NCBI RefSeq assembly: GCF_015999545.1 | Contig: NZ_CP065546.1 | Coordinates: forward strand, 682,001 to 746,000 | Source of the DNA: Lysinibacillus sp. JNUCC-52 | GTDB lineage: Bacteria; Bacillota; Bacilli; Bacillales_A; Planococcaceae | Length of the DNA stretch: 64,000 bases | Reading direction: 5' to 3' | Shown: piece by piece, positions 34,054-43,821 of the stretch | Layout: each line of letters begins with the position of its first letter | Position numbering within the stretch: position 1 is the stretch's first letter | Program-made: the position numbers and the translations under genes | The notes under the pieces: generated by a model | What the model was told of the DNA's origin: nothing | The model's database searches: none | The model's input: the letters and a program-made list of their open reading frames with translations, nothing else

Positions 34054-35604
34054 TTACGCCATTTTGCCGACAACTTTTACTTTTAATCTCGTGGCGTTTT
34101 CTGGATGATAAGCAAGTGGCGTTTCTTCCACTTCTACTAATTCAATCGTCTCTGGAAGTGCTCCAGCTAAAACCGCTTGCTTCACTGCTTTATTTTGTGC
34201 GTCTTTCAAGGACTCTTCACGTGGCTCTTTTGCATAAATGTAAATCTGTTCATATTGCCCGCTAATTTGAGCAATGGATGCGCCAATTGCATTGGCAACA
34301 CTCCCATGTTCATTTTTAATAACGCTAGCGACCCCACGTAATGATTCAGGTACAATAATACTGCCCCCACCGACTAAAACGAGTTGCACATCCTCTGATG
34401 AAGTTTTCATTTTATCAATAGCCTGCTCAAGTAACGACGCCATTTCTTTTTGTACATCTTTGGCAAATGCTTCATCAAGATGAGCTACTAAACTACGATC
34501 TCCTATATTTGCAAGACCTAAGCGCACAGCAATATCTGTTGTTGTAAGCGTGTCGCCTCCAAAGACAAGTGCTTCTTGGCTAATTTTATAGCCTACACTA
34601 TCAGGGCCAACCGTAATCTTGCCATCATTAACACGAACGATACTACCTCCGCCTAGTCCAACCGAAATAATATCGGGCATTCTAAAGTTTGTGCGGATAT
34701 CCCCTACTTCTACAGCGACAGACGATTCTCTTGGAAAACCATCCTGTAGGACACCAATATCAGAAGTTGTTCCACCAACATCCAACACCATCGTATCTTT
34801 AATTTGTGATAAATACGATGCACCGCGAATACTGTTCGTCGGTCCACAAGCAATTGTTAGTATAGGGAATTGTTTTGCATAATCAATCGACATTAACGTT
34901 CCATCATTTTGACATAAATATACTTCCGCATTAAATATACCCTCTGTTTGCAATGCATGAACGAAGCCTTGTGTTGTTGTTTCAATTACTTTGCAAAGAG
35001 CTGCGTTTAGGATTGTTGCATTTTCACGTTCAATTAATCCCACTGAACCTATTAAGGAAGAACAAGAAATAGGAAACTCGTCGCCATACACTTGTTGAAT
35101 AATATTACGAACCTTCAATTCTTGATCATTTTTAATAGAAGAAAAGACCCCAACGATAGCGATAGACTCTACTTCTTGTCGCCAGCCCTCTAATAGCGAT
35201 CGTATTTCATTTTCGTCAAGCTGACTTAATACTTGCCCGTCATATTCGTAGCCACCATGTACTAAAGCATAATTCCCTGATAGGTTGTCCACCATATCTT
35301 GCGGCCAAGCAGTATATGGCAATACTGATGCTGTTGCTGGATAGCCAAGACGAATAACACCTACTTTTGCTAGTTTTTTACGCTCTACAATTGCATTCGT
35401 ACATTGTGTTGTGCCTAGCATGGCATGGCTAATTTGCGTTTTATCAATGGCTAAGTCTTGCAATAAATTTCGTAAAGACGTTTCAATCCCCGTTTTAATA
35501 TCTAAGCTAGTTGGTGATTTCACACTATGAATTAGCTTATTATTGTTATCTAAAAGGATAGCATCTGTATTTGTTCCACCTACATCAATTCCGATTTTAT
35601 ACAT
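34054..35604 (-). CDS. Hydantoinase/oxoprolinase-family protein (HyuA-like)
   Basis: 517 residues from the ATG at 35604, which overlaps the end of the DUF917 gene by 8 bp and has GGGGGCAG upstream. The N-terminus MYKIGIDVGGTNTDAILLD is the ASKHA phosphate-binding loop of the HyuA_N family, followed by LDVGGTTSDIGVLQDG and GLGGGSIV in the hydantoinase A part. Members hydrolyse or ATP-dependently open hydantoin- or oxoproline-like rings. It is the last gene of the permease, DUF917, HyuA operon. Confidence 0.9.
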   Translation of the reverse strand: MYKIGIDVGGTNTDAILLDNNNKLIHSVKSPTSLDIKTGIETSLRNLLQDLAIDKTQISHAMLGTTQCTNAIVERKKLAKVGVIRLGYPATASVLPYTAWPQDMVDNLSGNYALVHGGYEYDGQVLSQLDENEIRSLLEGWRQEVESIAIVGVFSSIKNDQELKVRNIIQQVYGDEFPISCSSLIGSVGLIERENATILNAALCKVIETTTQGFVHALQTEGIFNAEVYLCQNDGTLMSIDYAKQFPILTIACGPTNSIRGASYLSQIKDTMVLDVGGTTSDIGVLQDGFPRESSVAVEVGDIRTNFRMPDIISVGLGGGSIVRVNDGKITVGPDSVGYKISQEALVFGGDTLTTTDIAVRLGLANIGDRSLVAHLDEAFAKDVQKEMASLLEQAIDKMKTSSEDVQLVLVGGGSIIVPESLRGVASVIKNEHGSVANAIGASIAQISGQYEQIYIYAKEPREESLKDAQNKAVKQAVLAGALPETIELVEVEETPLAYHPENATRLKVKVVGKMA

Positions 35605-36700
35605 GTTCAGCTGCCCCCTTTTTGACGATTTCCTCGATTGGCTCATAATCATAATCATAGCCAAAGTATTTTGGACCTGCTGTTTCGATCCCTTTTGCCG
35701 TGCGCCATTTTTCATTAGCAGGCAGGCCAATAACACGTACACGTTTGCCATATTTCAAACTTTCTGTTGTGACAGGTAATAATGTTTCGTAATCTACTAA
35801 ACAAATTAAATCTGGCGTCATCGCAACAACTTGCTCATTTTTTTCTGCTAGCAGGTTTTCATTTTGGAAATGGACTTTCATCTGTTCATCTTTATTGACA
35901 TCAATGCCTTCAAGATTCATCTTCCCAAGATTAAAGCCGCCCTTCGTTTCTCGAATAACATCTACGATTTTACCTTGGAATAATTCGAAGCCTGAAACAA
36001 GGTTCAGCAATTCTTGTAACTTGTCATTTACTTCTTTATTTTTTGACGCTATGATTTCTCCAATTTTTTCTGAAAGTGTAATAATATGATGTACACCACT
36101 GTTCTTCATTTGTGCACCAGTTGTAGGATACAAGCTCACTAAAGCACTGGCGCCCATTTCTACTGTCGCCGTACGAGCTAGTCGTTCTGTCCATTTATTA
36201 TCAATCGTTTCAAAAATACCTATATTGCCTTTTTCATCAGTAATCGCCATCGGTGTTGCTGATATCCCATCTAAATGGAATGTCACCATCTGCAATTCTG
36301 GGAAGGCACGTCCCATGCCATCACAATCAATAAGTGGTAAGCCAAGCTGGGCAGCTACTACAATCGGAATCATTGAGTTCACGCCACCAGCTTCCATTGG
36401 ATACGTACCTGCAATTTTCTCTTTCCCTAAATATTGAGCAAGCTTTTGGAAAACTTTCACGAATTCATCGCCACGCGGAAACTTCTCAACTAAAACAGAA
36501 GGCGCCCCCATCATTGCAGCAGGAATAAAAAAGTCTTCATCTGCTATTTCATCAACTGAATACAATTTGACAGGCCCATTTTTTTCAATTGCAGAAAGTG
36601 CCATAAGCTTCCCGATGTAAGGATCTCCGCCTCCTCCTGTACCTAAAAATGCTGCGCCAATTGCAATATTTTCAATTGCCTCTTTATCTAAATATCTCAT
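35597..36700 (-). CDS. DUF917-family protein (S-methyl-thiohydantoin desulfurase-like)
   Basis: 367 residues. The typical start is EAIENIAIGAAFLGTGGGGDPYIGK, with MEAGGVNSMIPI and DCDGMGRAFPELQM further in. DUF917 genes sit beside hydantoinase-type genes in many bacteria, and the family has been linked to thiohydantoin desulfuration. It overlaps the permease stop by four bases (ATGA) and hyuA by eight, so the three are translationally coupled. Confidence 0.88.
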   Translation of the reverse strand: MRYLDKEAIENIAIGAAFLGTGGGGDPYIGKLMALSAIEKNGPVKLYSVDEIADEDFFIPAAMMGAPSVLVEKFPRGDEFVKVFQKLAQYLGKEKIAGTYPMEAGGVNSMIPIVVAAQLGLPLIDCDGMGRAFPELQMVTFHLDGISATPMAITDEKGNIGIFETIDNKWTERLARTATVEMGASALVSLYPTTGAQMKNSGVHHIITLSEKIGEIIASKNKEVNDKLQELLNLVSGFELFQGKIVDVIRETKGGFNLGKMNLEGIDVNKDEQMKVHFQNENLLAEKNEQVVAMTPDLICLVDYETLLPVTTESLKYGKRVRVIGLPANEKWRTAKGIETAGPKYFGYDYDYEPIEEIVKKGAAEHV

Positions 36701-37965
36701 CTATTTTCCTCCAATAGTATCGATTTTTGTACAGTTACCCGATGCCCTATATAATAAATAACAAACGAAATGACAATCCCGATTAAAGGCTGGTTAGGTA
36801 TTTGAGGCAACTCAGGGAATAACGATAAAACAACTGGCGCACTGGCAATAATTGCGCCTGCTAACCATGAAAATACACCTAAACGATTGACCCCTTCTAC
36901 CTCATGCCAACTATTTTTATTACCTTTATTCATAAACCAGTATGAAGCAATCATTACGCCCGCTACTGGTGGTATCATCGCCGATAATATTGACATAATT
37001 GGTGTAAAGTAATTAAGTATCCCGACTACAGCCAGTAGTGTTCCAACTGTTCCAGCAATTCCAATTGCCACTTTTTCTTTTTCCTTTGAGACATTAAAGA
37101 CATTAATTAGAGCAATTCCTCCTGAAATGGCATTGACCAAATTCGTTTTCCATGTTGCTAAAATTAACGCCACACCGCCAATAAATGGTGTTGCAATATT
37201 TAAAAAGACGGCCGTAATATCACTTGTTTGATAAGCAATTGTTAATACAGCCCCTACACCAATCATTAAAATGCCTGCAGGGATAATGCCGAATGTTGCT
37301 GCTTTAAAAACATCAGCTCGTTTTTTGGAAAATTGCGAATAATCACCTGCTATAACGGCTCCTAAAGCAAATGAACCAATCGTTACAGCTAAGCCATCCA
37401 TAAAGCTCATCGTTTGTGTCGGTTTGTAATCCAAAATGATTTGCAGATGGTCTCCACTCAATGTTTGTACTAAACCAACTATACAAATGACAACTAATAA
37501 AGGTACGGCAATATAACTTAATACACGTAGTACTTTCATTCCATAAATTGCTGAAATCACCATTACCAACCCACTAAGGAAAGAAGCGAATGGCGTTGGT
37601 ATATTCACATTAAAATGCGCTAATAAATTCGCTAACGCTACCCCACACACATTGGCTTGAATACCAAACCAGCCTAAGCAGGCGATAGCTAATATAATCG
37701 ACAAAATCGTGCGAGATCCCGTTTTACCAAACACATACCCTGCGACATGAACGGTTGGTTTTCCTAAATCACTGCTTTGCATACCTTGCAACACCATAAT
37801 AATGACAACAATCGTATAGCCCACTAGTGCTACGGTAAGTGCCATCGGTAAAGTCATACTTGATATAAGCGTATTCCCTACTAGTAAACTCGGTATACAA
37901 ATCATCGCACCAGCCCAAATAATACCCAAACTATACCAGGACTGTTCATTGCCTTCGTTTCTCAT
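36697..37965 (-). CDS. NCS1/CodB-like purine-cytosine or hydantoin permease
   Basis: 422 residues, about twelve hydrophobic segments. CodB-like features are AGAMICIPSLLVGNTLISSM, LGWFGIQANVCGVALANLL and IAGDYSQFSKKRAD. The operon context points to uptake of a hydantoin-, cytosine- or allantoin-like nitrogen compound. AAGGAGGG lies before the start. Its upstream neighbour on the same strand is a PucR-type regulator separated by a terminator. Confidence 0.9.
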   Translation of the reverse strand: MRNEGNEQSWYSLGIIWAGAMICIPSLLVGNTLISSMTLPMALTVALVGYTIVVIIMVLQGMQSSDLGKPTVHVAGYVFGKTGSRTILSIILAIACLGWFGIQANVCGVALANLLAHFNVNIPTPFASFLSGLVMVISAIYGMKVLRVLSYIAVPLLVVICIVGLVQTLSGDHLQIILDYKPTQTMSFMDGLAVTIGSFALGAVIAGDYSQFSKKRADVFKAATFGIIPAGILMIGVGAVLTIAYQTSDITAVFLNIATPFIGGVALILATWKTNLVNAISGGIALINVFNVSKEKEKVAIGIAGTVGTLLAVVGILNYFTPIMSILSAMIPPVAGVMIASYWFMNKGNKNSWHEVEGVNRLGVFSWLAGAIIASAPVVLSLFPELPQIPNQPLIGIVISFVIYYIGHRVTVQKSILLEENR

Positions 37966-38048
37966 AATACTCCCTCCTTATACTTCCTTGTTTAATTGAA
38001 TGAATCTAATTATAAGAGAGATGGTAATGGTTCGTCTTTTTCATAAAT

Positions 38049-38098
38049 AAAAAAAATAATCTGAAATTTTGTCAATTCGAACAAAATTCCAGATTATT
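38049..38098 (-). terminator. Terminator between the PucR gene and the permease operon
   Basis: AATAATCTG-a-AATTTTGT pairs with ACAAAATT-c-CAGATTATT, with a T-rich run on the minus strand. It directly follows the regulator's stop codon. Confidence 0.85.
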
Positions 38099-39691
38099 TT
38101 AATTATTTATTAAACGATAAAGCATACATGCCATATAAACATCGTAAAATTCCGAGTAAATCGTGACATCATTGCCAATTAATTCACTTATTTTTTTGAT
38201 GCGATATTTGACTGTATTTTTATGGATAAATAAAATTTTACTACAATCATCAAAGCTTCCATTGGCATCTAATAAAAACGTCATCAATGTTTTTAACGAC
38301 TCTTCATCATTTAATATTGGTTCAATGACTGACAAGTATTCTTCAATCATCTCTTCCCCTTGTTTACTTAAATCGATTGCCCGCTTCATGGATCTTATTT
38401 CAGCAGCCGTATACAATTTGCGCAATGGAAAAATGGCATGGACCTTGTTGCCGACTTGATTTACTAACTGATACATTTGTCTAACTGCTTTCGTATTTCT
38501 CATTTTCGGAGAATATACAACTTCATCTATTTGCGCATCGAAATTTGTCGTTTGAATAAAGTCGATAGCCATTTCAAATTCATTATATTTATATAAACAA
38601 TTACCTAAGAGAACAATAATGCAATGATCAATACATTGAATTACTCTTGTTTTATAATATTTTGAAAGCTGTTCATCTAATTCATCTCGAATACTTTTTT
38701 CTTTCGTTAAATCATTAATCATTACTAACCACATCATCTGAACAGCAGAAACATCTATATGAAGCACATTGGCCAATCGTCGCATTTTATCGCTTTCATC
38801 ATTAATAATCGCTTTGACTAACGCATACTCACTTACATCATCATGTTTGTCTCCCCATAGATTAATTGCTACTTGTACCACTTCACTAATTTTTTCAATC
38901 GTTTTTGCAGGTAATTTCGAATTCTCTTTAATAAGGAACAAATACAGAAGTTCGCCATTTTTTTGGTGAACACGTTTATATTCAATGACACAAGATATAT
39001 CTTTATTTAAAAGGTCTAGCTCCCCCTTGTCTTGATTAACAAGACTTTGAGAAAATTCTTCAATTACTTTCGATACATCTAAAGACGAATTTCTTGGCCA
39101 CATCACTTGGTTAACAATATTAAAATTCGTATTGGTTAGGACGATATTCGCTTTTAGACGATCAGATAACATTTTTAGCGTAATTTCAACGCTTCGTAAA
39201 TGCTCTGGTAGTAAAGACACCTTTTCTAATGTTTCTTTAACGAAATGATCATTGACTGCCTGATTACTAATGATTGTTTCCATCACTTCAAAAATGACCT
39301 CATTATACCTTAATGAATAATCATTTTTGGGCATACAAATAATAATAAAATCTTGTGAATCTGCTAATTGTAGTACTTCCTTTGGGATTTCAGGTAAAAC
39401 GATACCGACATAATATAATATTAAACCTAATTCTCCTAGGTCATGTAAATATTGAATGGTATCACATTGTTTTTCCACACTATCTCGAATGGAAAAAAAA
39501 GAGCTAATGACTAGTTCTTCCGCATACCACTCTTCTTGCACTGTTTGGACAATCTTCGAACAAAAATCTCCATCTGAAACTTCTAAAACAGATAAGGAGG
39601 AAACCGTTCGATTTAGATTATTTCGACCAGTTAATACTTCTGCTCCTCTAAATGATGGTAATTGCAGTAAATCGTTTACTGTTACTCCCAT
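38099..39691 (-). CDS. PucR-family transcriptional regulator
   Basis: 530 residues. The N-terminal PucR domain starts MGVTVNDLLQLPSFRGAEVL, with a central GGDEF-like/CdaR region, and the C-terminal helix-turn-helix reads SFDDCSKILFIHKNTVKYRIKKISELIG. PucR proteins regulate purine or related nitrogen catabolism, fitting the adjacent permease, DUF917 and HyuA genes as its targets. The Shine-Dalgarno is close to the ATG (GGTGAAGGAAT). The 250 bp upstream has no gene. Confidence 0.92.
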   Translation of the reverse strand: MGVTVNDLLQLPSFRGAEVLTGRNNLNRTVSSLSVLEVSDGDFCSKIVQTVQEEWYAEELVISSFFSIRDSVEKQCDTIQYLHDLGELGLILYYVGIVLPEIPKEVLQLADSQDFIIICMPKNDYSLRYNEVIFEVMETIISNQAVNDHFVKETLEKVSLLPEHLRSVEITLKMLSDRLKANIVLTNTNFNIVNQVMWPRNSSLDVSKVIEEFSQSLVNQDKGELDLLNKDISCVIEYKRVHQKNGELLYLFLIKENSKLPAKTIEKISEVVQVAINLWGDKHDDVSEYALVKAIINDESDKMRRLANVLHIDVSAVQMMWLVMINDLTKEKSIRDELDEQLSKYYKTRVIQCIDHCIIVLLGNCLYKYNEFEMAIDFIQTTNFDAQIDEVVYSPKMRNTKAVRQMYQLVNQVGNKVHAIFPLRKLYTAAEIRSMKRAIDLSKQGEEMIEEYLSVIEPILNDEESLKTLMTFLLDANGSFDDCSKILFIHKNTVKYRIKKISELIGNDVTIYSEFYDVYMACMLYRLINN

Positions 39692-39945
39692 ATTCCTTCA
39701 CCACTACTTTGTTAAAAATTTACACTCTATGAATCAATACAGGCATCACAAAAGTCGATACCTTATGAAAAAGAGTATCACATTCGACACAATGTTTCAA
39801 AAATAGACATTTTTCAAGAAGTTCACACAAATTACACTATGTCACCATTTAAAAGTAGACGTCTTCCAATCGAAAAAATATCCATTAAAAGTTATTTAAT
39901 GGTAGAATCATAAGTAAATTCAGAAAATAAGTGAGGAAAATGTCT

Positions 39946-40821
39946 ATGTCAGAGGGAATAAAAATCCGTAATTCCATTGGTCATGATTTACGTAAAAGCA
40001 TGCAAGCAGACTGTCAAAACTGTTTTGGCTTATGCTGTACCGCACTCAATATTGTAGCCTCTAGCGATTTTGCTATTCAAAAACAAGCTGGTTTACCATG
40101 TCCAAATCTGCAATCTAACTTTACCTGTCAAATTCATAGTGAGCTTAGAGACAAAGGTTTTAAAGGATGCACTGTATATGATTGTTTAGGAGCAGGGCAA
40201 TGGGTTTCACAATCGACATTTCATGGTCAAGATTGGCGACGTACCCCTGAAATCGCGGATAACATGTTTCGTGTATTCCCTATTATGGAACAAGTCTATG
40301 AAATGATTGCCTATATAACAGAGGCAATGTCTTATGAAATCTCTCAGCTTCTAACCGATAAACTAAATGAGCAGTTACAGACGCTGCAACATTTATCCAA
40401 ATTAGACGTAGAAGCATTATTATCTATCAATATCTCTCTTATTCGAATACCTATAAATGACTTACTGTTAGAGACAAGTGAACATATTCGTAATAAGCTT
40501 GTAATTACCACGTTAGGTAAAAAACATGGACGCAAGACTAGTCACCGTGGGGTTAATTGGATAGGTAAAAATTTAGAGGGGAAAGATTTAAGAGCAACGG
40601 ATTTTCGTGGTGCCTATTTAATAGCTGCAAACATGCAAAATGCAGATTTAAGAGGAGTCGATTTTATCGGTGCAGATTTACGAGATGCCAATATAAGTGG
40701 TGCAAATCTTTCTACTGCGATGTTTTTAACGCAAATGCAAATCAATTCTACCGTAGGTAATTGCGAAACAAAACTACCTTATTATTTAAGGATACCGACA
40801 CATTGGCACAATAAAAAATAA
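39946..40821 (+). CDS. Pentapeptide-repeat protein with cysteine-rich N-terminal domain
   Basis: 291 residues from the ATG at 39946 (GAGG 9 bp upstream). The first ~75 residues hold a cysteine cluster, CQNCFGLCC, then CPNLQSNFTCQIH and GCTVYDC, which looks like a metal or Fe-S site. A helical middle part follows. Residues ~205-265 are pentapeptide repeats (LEGKDLRATDFRGAYLIAAN, MQNADLRGVDFIGADLRDAN) forming a short beta helix. Pentapeptide proteins can mimic DNA (gyrase protection), but the role of this combination is unknown to me. Confidence 0.85.
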   Translation: MSEGIKIRNSIGHDLRKSMQADCQNCFGLCCTALNIVASSDFAIQKQAGLPCPNLQSNFTCQIHSELRDKGFKGCTVYDCLGAGQWVSQSTFHGQDWRRTPEIADNMFRVFPIMEQVYEMIAYITEAMSYEISQLLTDKLNEQLQTLQHLSKLDVEALLSINISLIRIPINDLLLETSEHIRNKLVITTLGKKHGRKTSHRGVNWIGKNLEGKDLRATDFRGAYLIAANMQNADLRGVDFIGADLRDANISGANLSTAMFLTQMQINSTVGNCETKLPYYLRIPTHWHNKK

Positions 40822-40860
40822 AGGACAGACTAGAAGAATCTACTTCAATCTGTCCCTTTT
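40819..40860 (+). terminator. Terminator after the pentapeptide gene, convergent with efeU
   Basis: GGACAGA (40823-40829) pairs with TCTGTCC (40850-40856), flanked by AA and CTTTT. Likely bidirectional. Confidence 0.7.
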
Positions 40861-40862
40861 CG

Positions 40863-42581
40863 TTACTTCGCTTGCTTCTTTTTATAAAAAATCGTCGCTA
40901 TTACTAGCACAAGCAAAATGGCTTGCCCTATGATTGTTTCAAGGGTTGGGTAGAAGCCAATAAAGCTAATAACTGGCAGACCGTCAACGATTGTCGTTGA
41001 TACACTATCTCTAAGTTGCAATGTATGCAAGCTAACACCGATAATTTTAAATGCCAACACATAAATTAGCACTGTCGCCACGGCAAAAAGCTTATGAATG
41101 GCAATTTTACCACTTGCTTTAAATAAGATAATTGCTATGATGGCTAAAATGATAAGTGCCAAAATAATACCGAGTATAAATTGAGAAGTCGGCATTTTCG
41201 GTGCAATTCCAGCGTAGAAAACAAGCGTTTCTGCCCCTTCACGGAACACCGATAAAAAGCTGACAGATGCCATCGCAAATACAGATCCACTTGAAATGGC
41301 GTTGCCCATTTGTTTAGAAATATAACGGTTCCAGCTTGCGACACTTGATTTACTATGAAGCCAAATACCGACACCTATCATCATCGCAGCAGCAACAAGA
41401 CCTACATAACCTTCCATCACTTCTCGGTTCGCATCGACCGTTGCTGAATTGAAAATCGTAGACATTAGAACGGCTGCTACTGCTGAAATTAATATCCCAG
41501 CTAATGCTCCTACATAAATCCATTTACGTAACGATTTTTGTCCAGATTTATTTAAAAATGACACTAATGCCAAAATAATTAGTAATGCCTCTAAGCCCTC
41601 ACGCAGTAAAATTAATGCAGAATCCCAAATGGTATAATCTGAATTCCCTTGAATTAATTCAATTTCAGTACGGAATTGATCAAGCTTACTTTTAATGCCT
41701 TTGACATCAACCTTGGACTTTAATAGGTCGCTTACTAGAATCGGCATATCGCTTTCAATCTTTGTATAAAGACTGCCATTGCGAGTTGAAATTTCTATTT
41801 CCACACTTGGCCAAATTGTAATAAATTCACGTATTTTATCGGATGCAGCTTTGTAGTTTCCTTCATCAATTAAATCATTGGCTTCATCAATATATGCAAT
41901 TAAAGAAGCTAAAGAATAGTCGCCCTCTACAACTTCTGCTGTATCCTTACCTGCTACAAAATTTTCGATTGTTTTTTTTAATTCTGTATATTGTGATTGC
42001 ATCAAAGCCACATCAGGCTCTTCTGAAGAAATTGTTATACGTAAAAAGGCCATTTGCGTTTCAATTTGACCGTACATCGCAATACTTTGTTCACGAACTG
42101 GTCTTTCATTTTTATTCCATTTAATATTAAACTCTTTGTACGCAGCGTCAATCGTGGGAATATCACCAGTTGCCAGTGCTTGTTCAAACGTAGCCATAAT
42201 TGGTTTCATTTTTGTGCCAAAGTCAGCACGTTGCTCTGATTCATCTACTGGATTTTCAAGCTTTTCTAGCGCACGTAAAGCATTTGAAAGTGCAGACAAT
42301 GCCGTTAAACGCTCTTCTTTCGAAGAAGCTTTTACAGCTTGCTCTAGTACTTTATCGACCTCTCTTTTCGCTTCAGTCTGTTCCGATGCAACGGAAGACC
42401 AATCTGTTGCGAATTGTTCAAGTGCCCGCTGTGCTTCTGCATCCTTGTCTTGCTTTGTATTCATTAGCGCGTCACTAATTGAAATGTATAAGTGACTATA
42501 AGATTCAGCTGCCTGTACAGGGACCGTAAGTACCATTAATAAACATACGATCATACTACAGCGCATTAAAAAGTGCTTCAC
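40863..42581 (-). CDS. efeU: EfeU-type FTR1 ferrous iron permease with N-terminal extracytoplasmic domain
   Basis: 572 residues from a GTG at 42581 (GGGGAG 8 bp upstream), overlapping efeB by 26 bp. A signal peptide is followed by a ~290-residue helical extracytoplasmic region, then the FTR1 membrane part with two REGxE iron motifs, LLREGLEALL near 325 and FREGAETLVF near 445. It imports iron as the third gene of efeOBU. The long N-terminal domain is typical of Gram-positive members. Confidence 0.93.
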   Translation of the reverse strand: MKHFLMRCSMIVCLLMVLTVPVQAAESYSHLYISISDALMNTKQDKDAEAQRALEQFATDWSSVASEQTEAKREVDKVLEQAVKASSKEERLTALSALSNALRALEKLENPVDESEQRADFGTKMKPIMATFEQALATGDIPTIDAAYKEFNIKWNKNERPVREQSIAMYGQIETQMAFLRITISSEEPDVALMQSQYTELKKTIENFVAGKDTAEVVEGDYSLASLIAYIDEANDLIDEGNYKAASDKIREFITIWPSVEIEISTRNGSLYTKIESDMPILVSDLLKSKVDVKGIKSKLDQFRTEIELIQGNSDYTIWDSALILLREGLEALLIILALVSFLNKSGQKSLRKWIYVGALAGILISAVAAVLMSTIFNSATVDANREVMEGYVGLVAAAMMIGVGIWLHSKSSVASWNRYISKQMGNAISSGSVFAMASVSFLSVFREGAETLVFYAGIAPKMPTSQFILGIILALIILAIIAIILFKASGKIAIHKLFAVATVLIYVLAFKIIGVSLHTLQLRDSVSTTIVDGLPVISFIGFYPTLETIIGQAILLVLVIATIFYKKKQAK

Positions 42582-43815
42582 CTAAGTAACTCCCCTTTTG
42601 TACTCCAGGGAAGCAAGCAAACACTGCACTGCCTCGATGGGTAATGTATTCATTCATTTTATCCATTCGACCTAAACTATTTTGAATCGTTGTAAATTGC
42701 GCTGGATCTTTTTGGAAAGAGATAAACACTAGTCCTGCATCATGTGTACCTGTATTCGACATCACACCAGATGCGTATGAATAAGAACGGCGTAATATGC
42801 GAGCACCTGATTTACGTGCTAGATGGACATGTGATGTATCAGGCATAATATACTCGCCCTTGCTATCTTTTTCTTCTATATCGAAATCATCAAATTCCTT
42901 TGTTTTACCTAATGGGGCACCACTATCGCGATAGCGCCCAAACGTTGCTTCCTGATCCTTTAAAGATGTACGATCCCATGTTTCAAGATGCATTTGTACT
43001 TTCCGAGCAACTAAATAAGAGCCACCCTTTAACCAGCCTTTATCGACCCACACGACTTTATTTAAGTCTTGTTCATCCGAAATTGAAGGATTGACTGTAC
43101 CATCCTTGAATGCGAATAAATTGCGAGGCGTACCTCCCGTTGCTGGGAATGAGTTAAACCCTGCTTGTGACCATTTAATTTCCACTTTACCTGAAGCAGC
43201 ACGCACTAAATTGCGGACAGCATGGAATGCCACTTGTGGATCGTCTGCACATGCTTGAATACAAAGGTCTCCTCCTGTATATTCCTTTTGTAGCTGATCT
43301 TTTGGGAAATGTGGTAAATCAGCTAATTCTGCTGGTTTTAAATGAGCGATACCAAGCTTATCAAATAAAGATGGACCAACACCTATCGTAATTGATAAAT
43401 TTGAAGCATCCAAGCCCTCTGCCTCTCCTGTATCACCTGTAGGCACTCTTGTATTGGTTGTTAAATCTACCATTAATTCGCCATTCATTAAACGAACAAC
43501 AAGAGGTGTCCATTTTTTGAACAACTCTTGTAGCTCTTCTTTTGACGTTACAAGAACAGATAAAGAAGCAAAATAAATATTTTTTTGAACGGGGGTCGTT
43601 ATGCCAGCCTGATGCTTACCATAAAAGTTAACTTTATTCTTTGCAGTAGTGCTATCTGCGACAGGCTCGAAAACATCATAGCCCATCGCTTTCATTACCC
43701 CACCAAAGCCAGAAGCACCAATAGCAATACCAGCCACACCCATGCCTGTTAGCTTTAACATATCGCGGCGAGATATTTTTTTATTGACCCATTTATCATC
43801 TTTTGACGATGTCAT
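42556..43815 (-). CDS. efeB: EfeB, Tat-exported Dyp-type haem peroxidase
   Basis: 419 residues. A twin-arginine signal is seen in KKISRRDMLKLTGMGVAG. Dyp features are FAFKDGTVNPS (GxxDG-like distal motif) and RRSYSYASG with the arginine. It works outside the membrane in iron uptake or haem processing. It is the middle gene of the operon, 6 bp after efeO. The Tat translocase must be encoded elsewhere. Confidence 0.94.
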   Translation of the reverse strand: MTSSKDDKWVNKKISRRDMLKLTGMGVAGIAIGASGFGGVMKAMGYDVFEPVADSTTAKNKVNFYGKHQAGITTPVQKNIYFASLSVLVTSKEELQELFKKWTPLVVRLMNGELMVDLTTNTRVPTGDTGEAEGLDASNLSITIGVGPSLFDKLGIAHLKPAELADLPHFPKDQLQKEYTGGDLCIQACADDPQVAFHAVRNLVRAASGKVEIKWSQAGFNSFPATGGTPRNLFAFKDGTVNPSISDEQDLNKVVWVDKGWLKGGSYLVARKVQMHLETWDRTSLKDQEATFGRYRDSGAPLGKTKEFDDFDIEEKDSKGEYIMPDTSHVHLARKSGARILRRSYSYASGVMSNTGTHDAGLVFISFQKDPAQFTTIQNSLGRMDKMNEYITHRGSAVFACFPGVQKGSYLGEALFNAL

Positions 43816-43821
43816 TCTATA

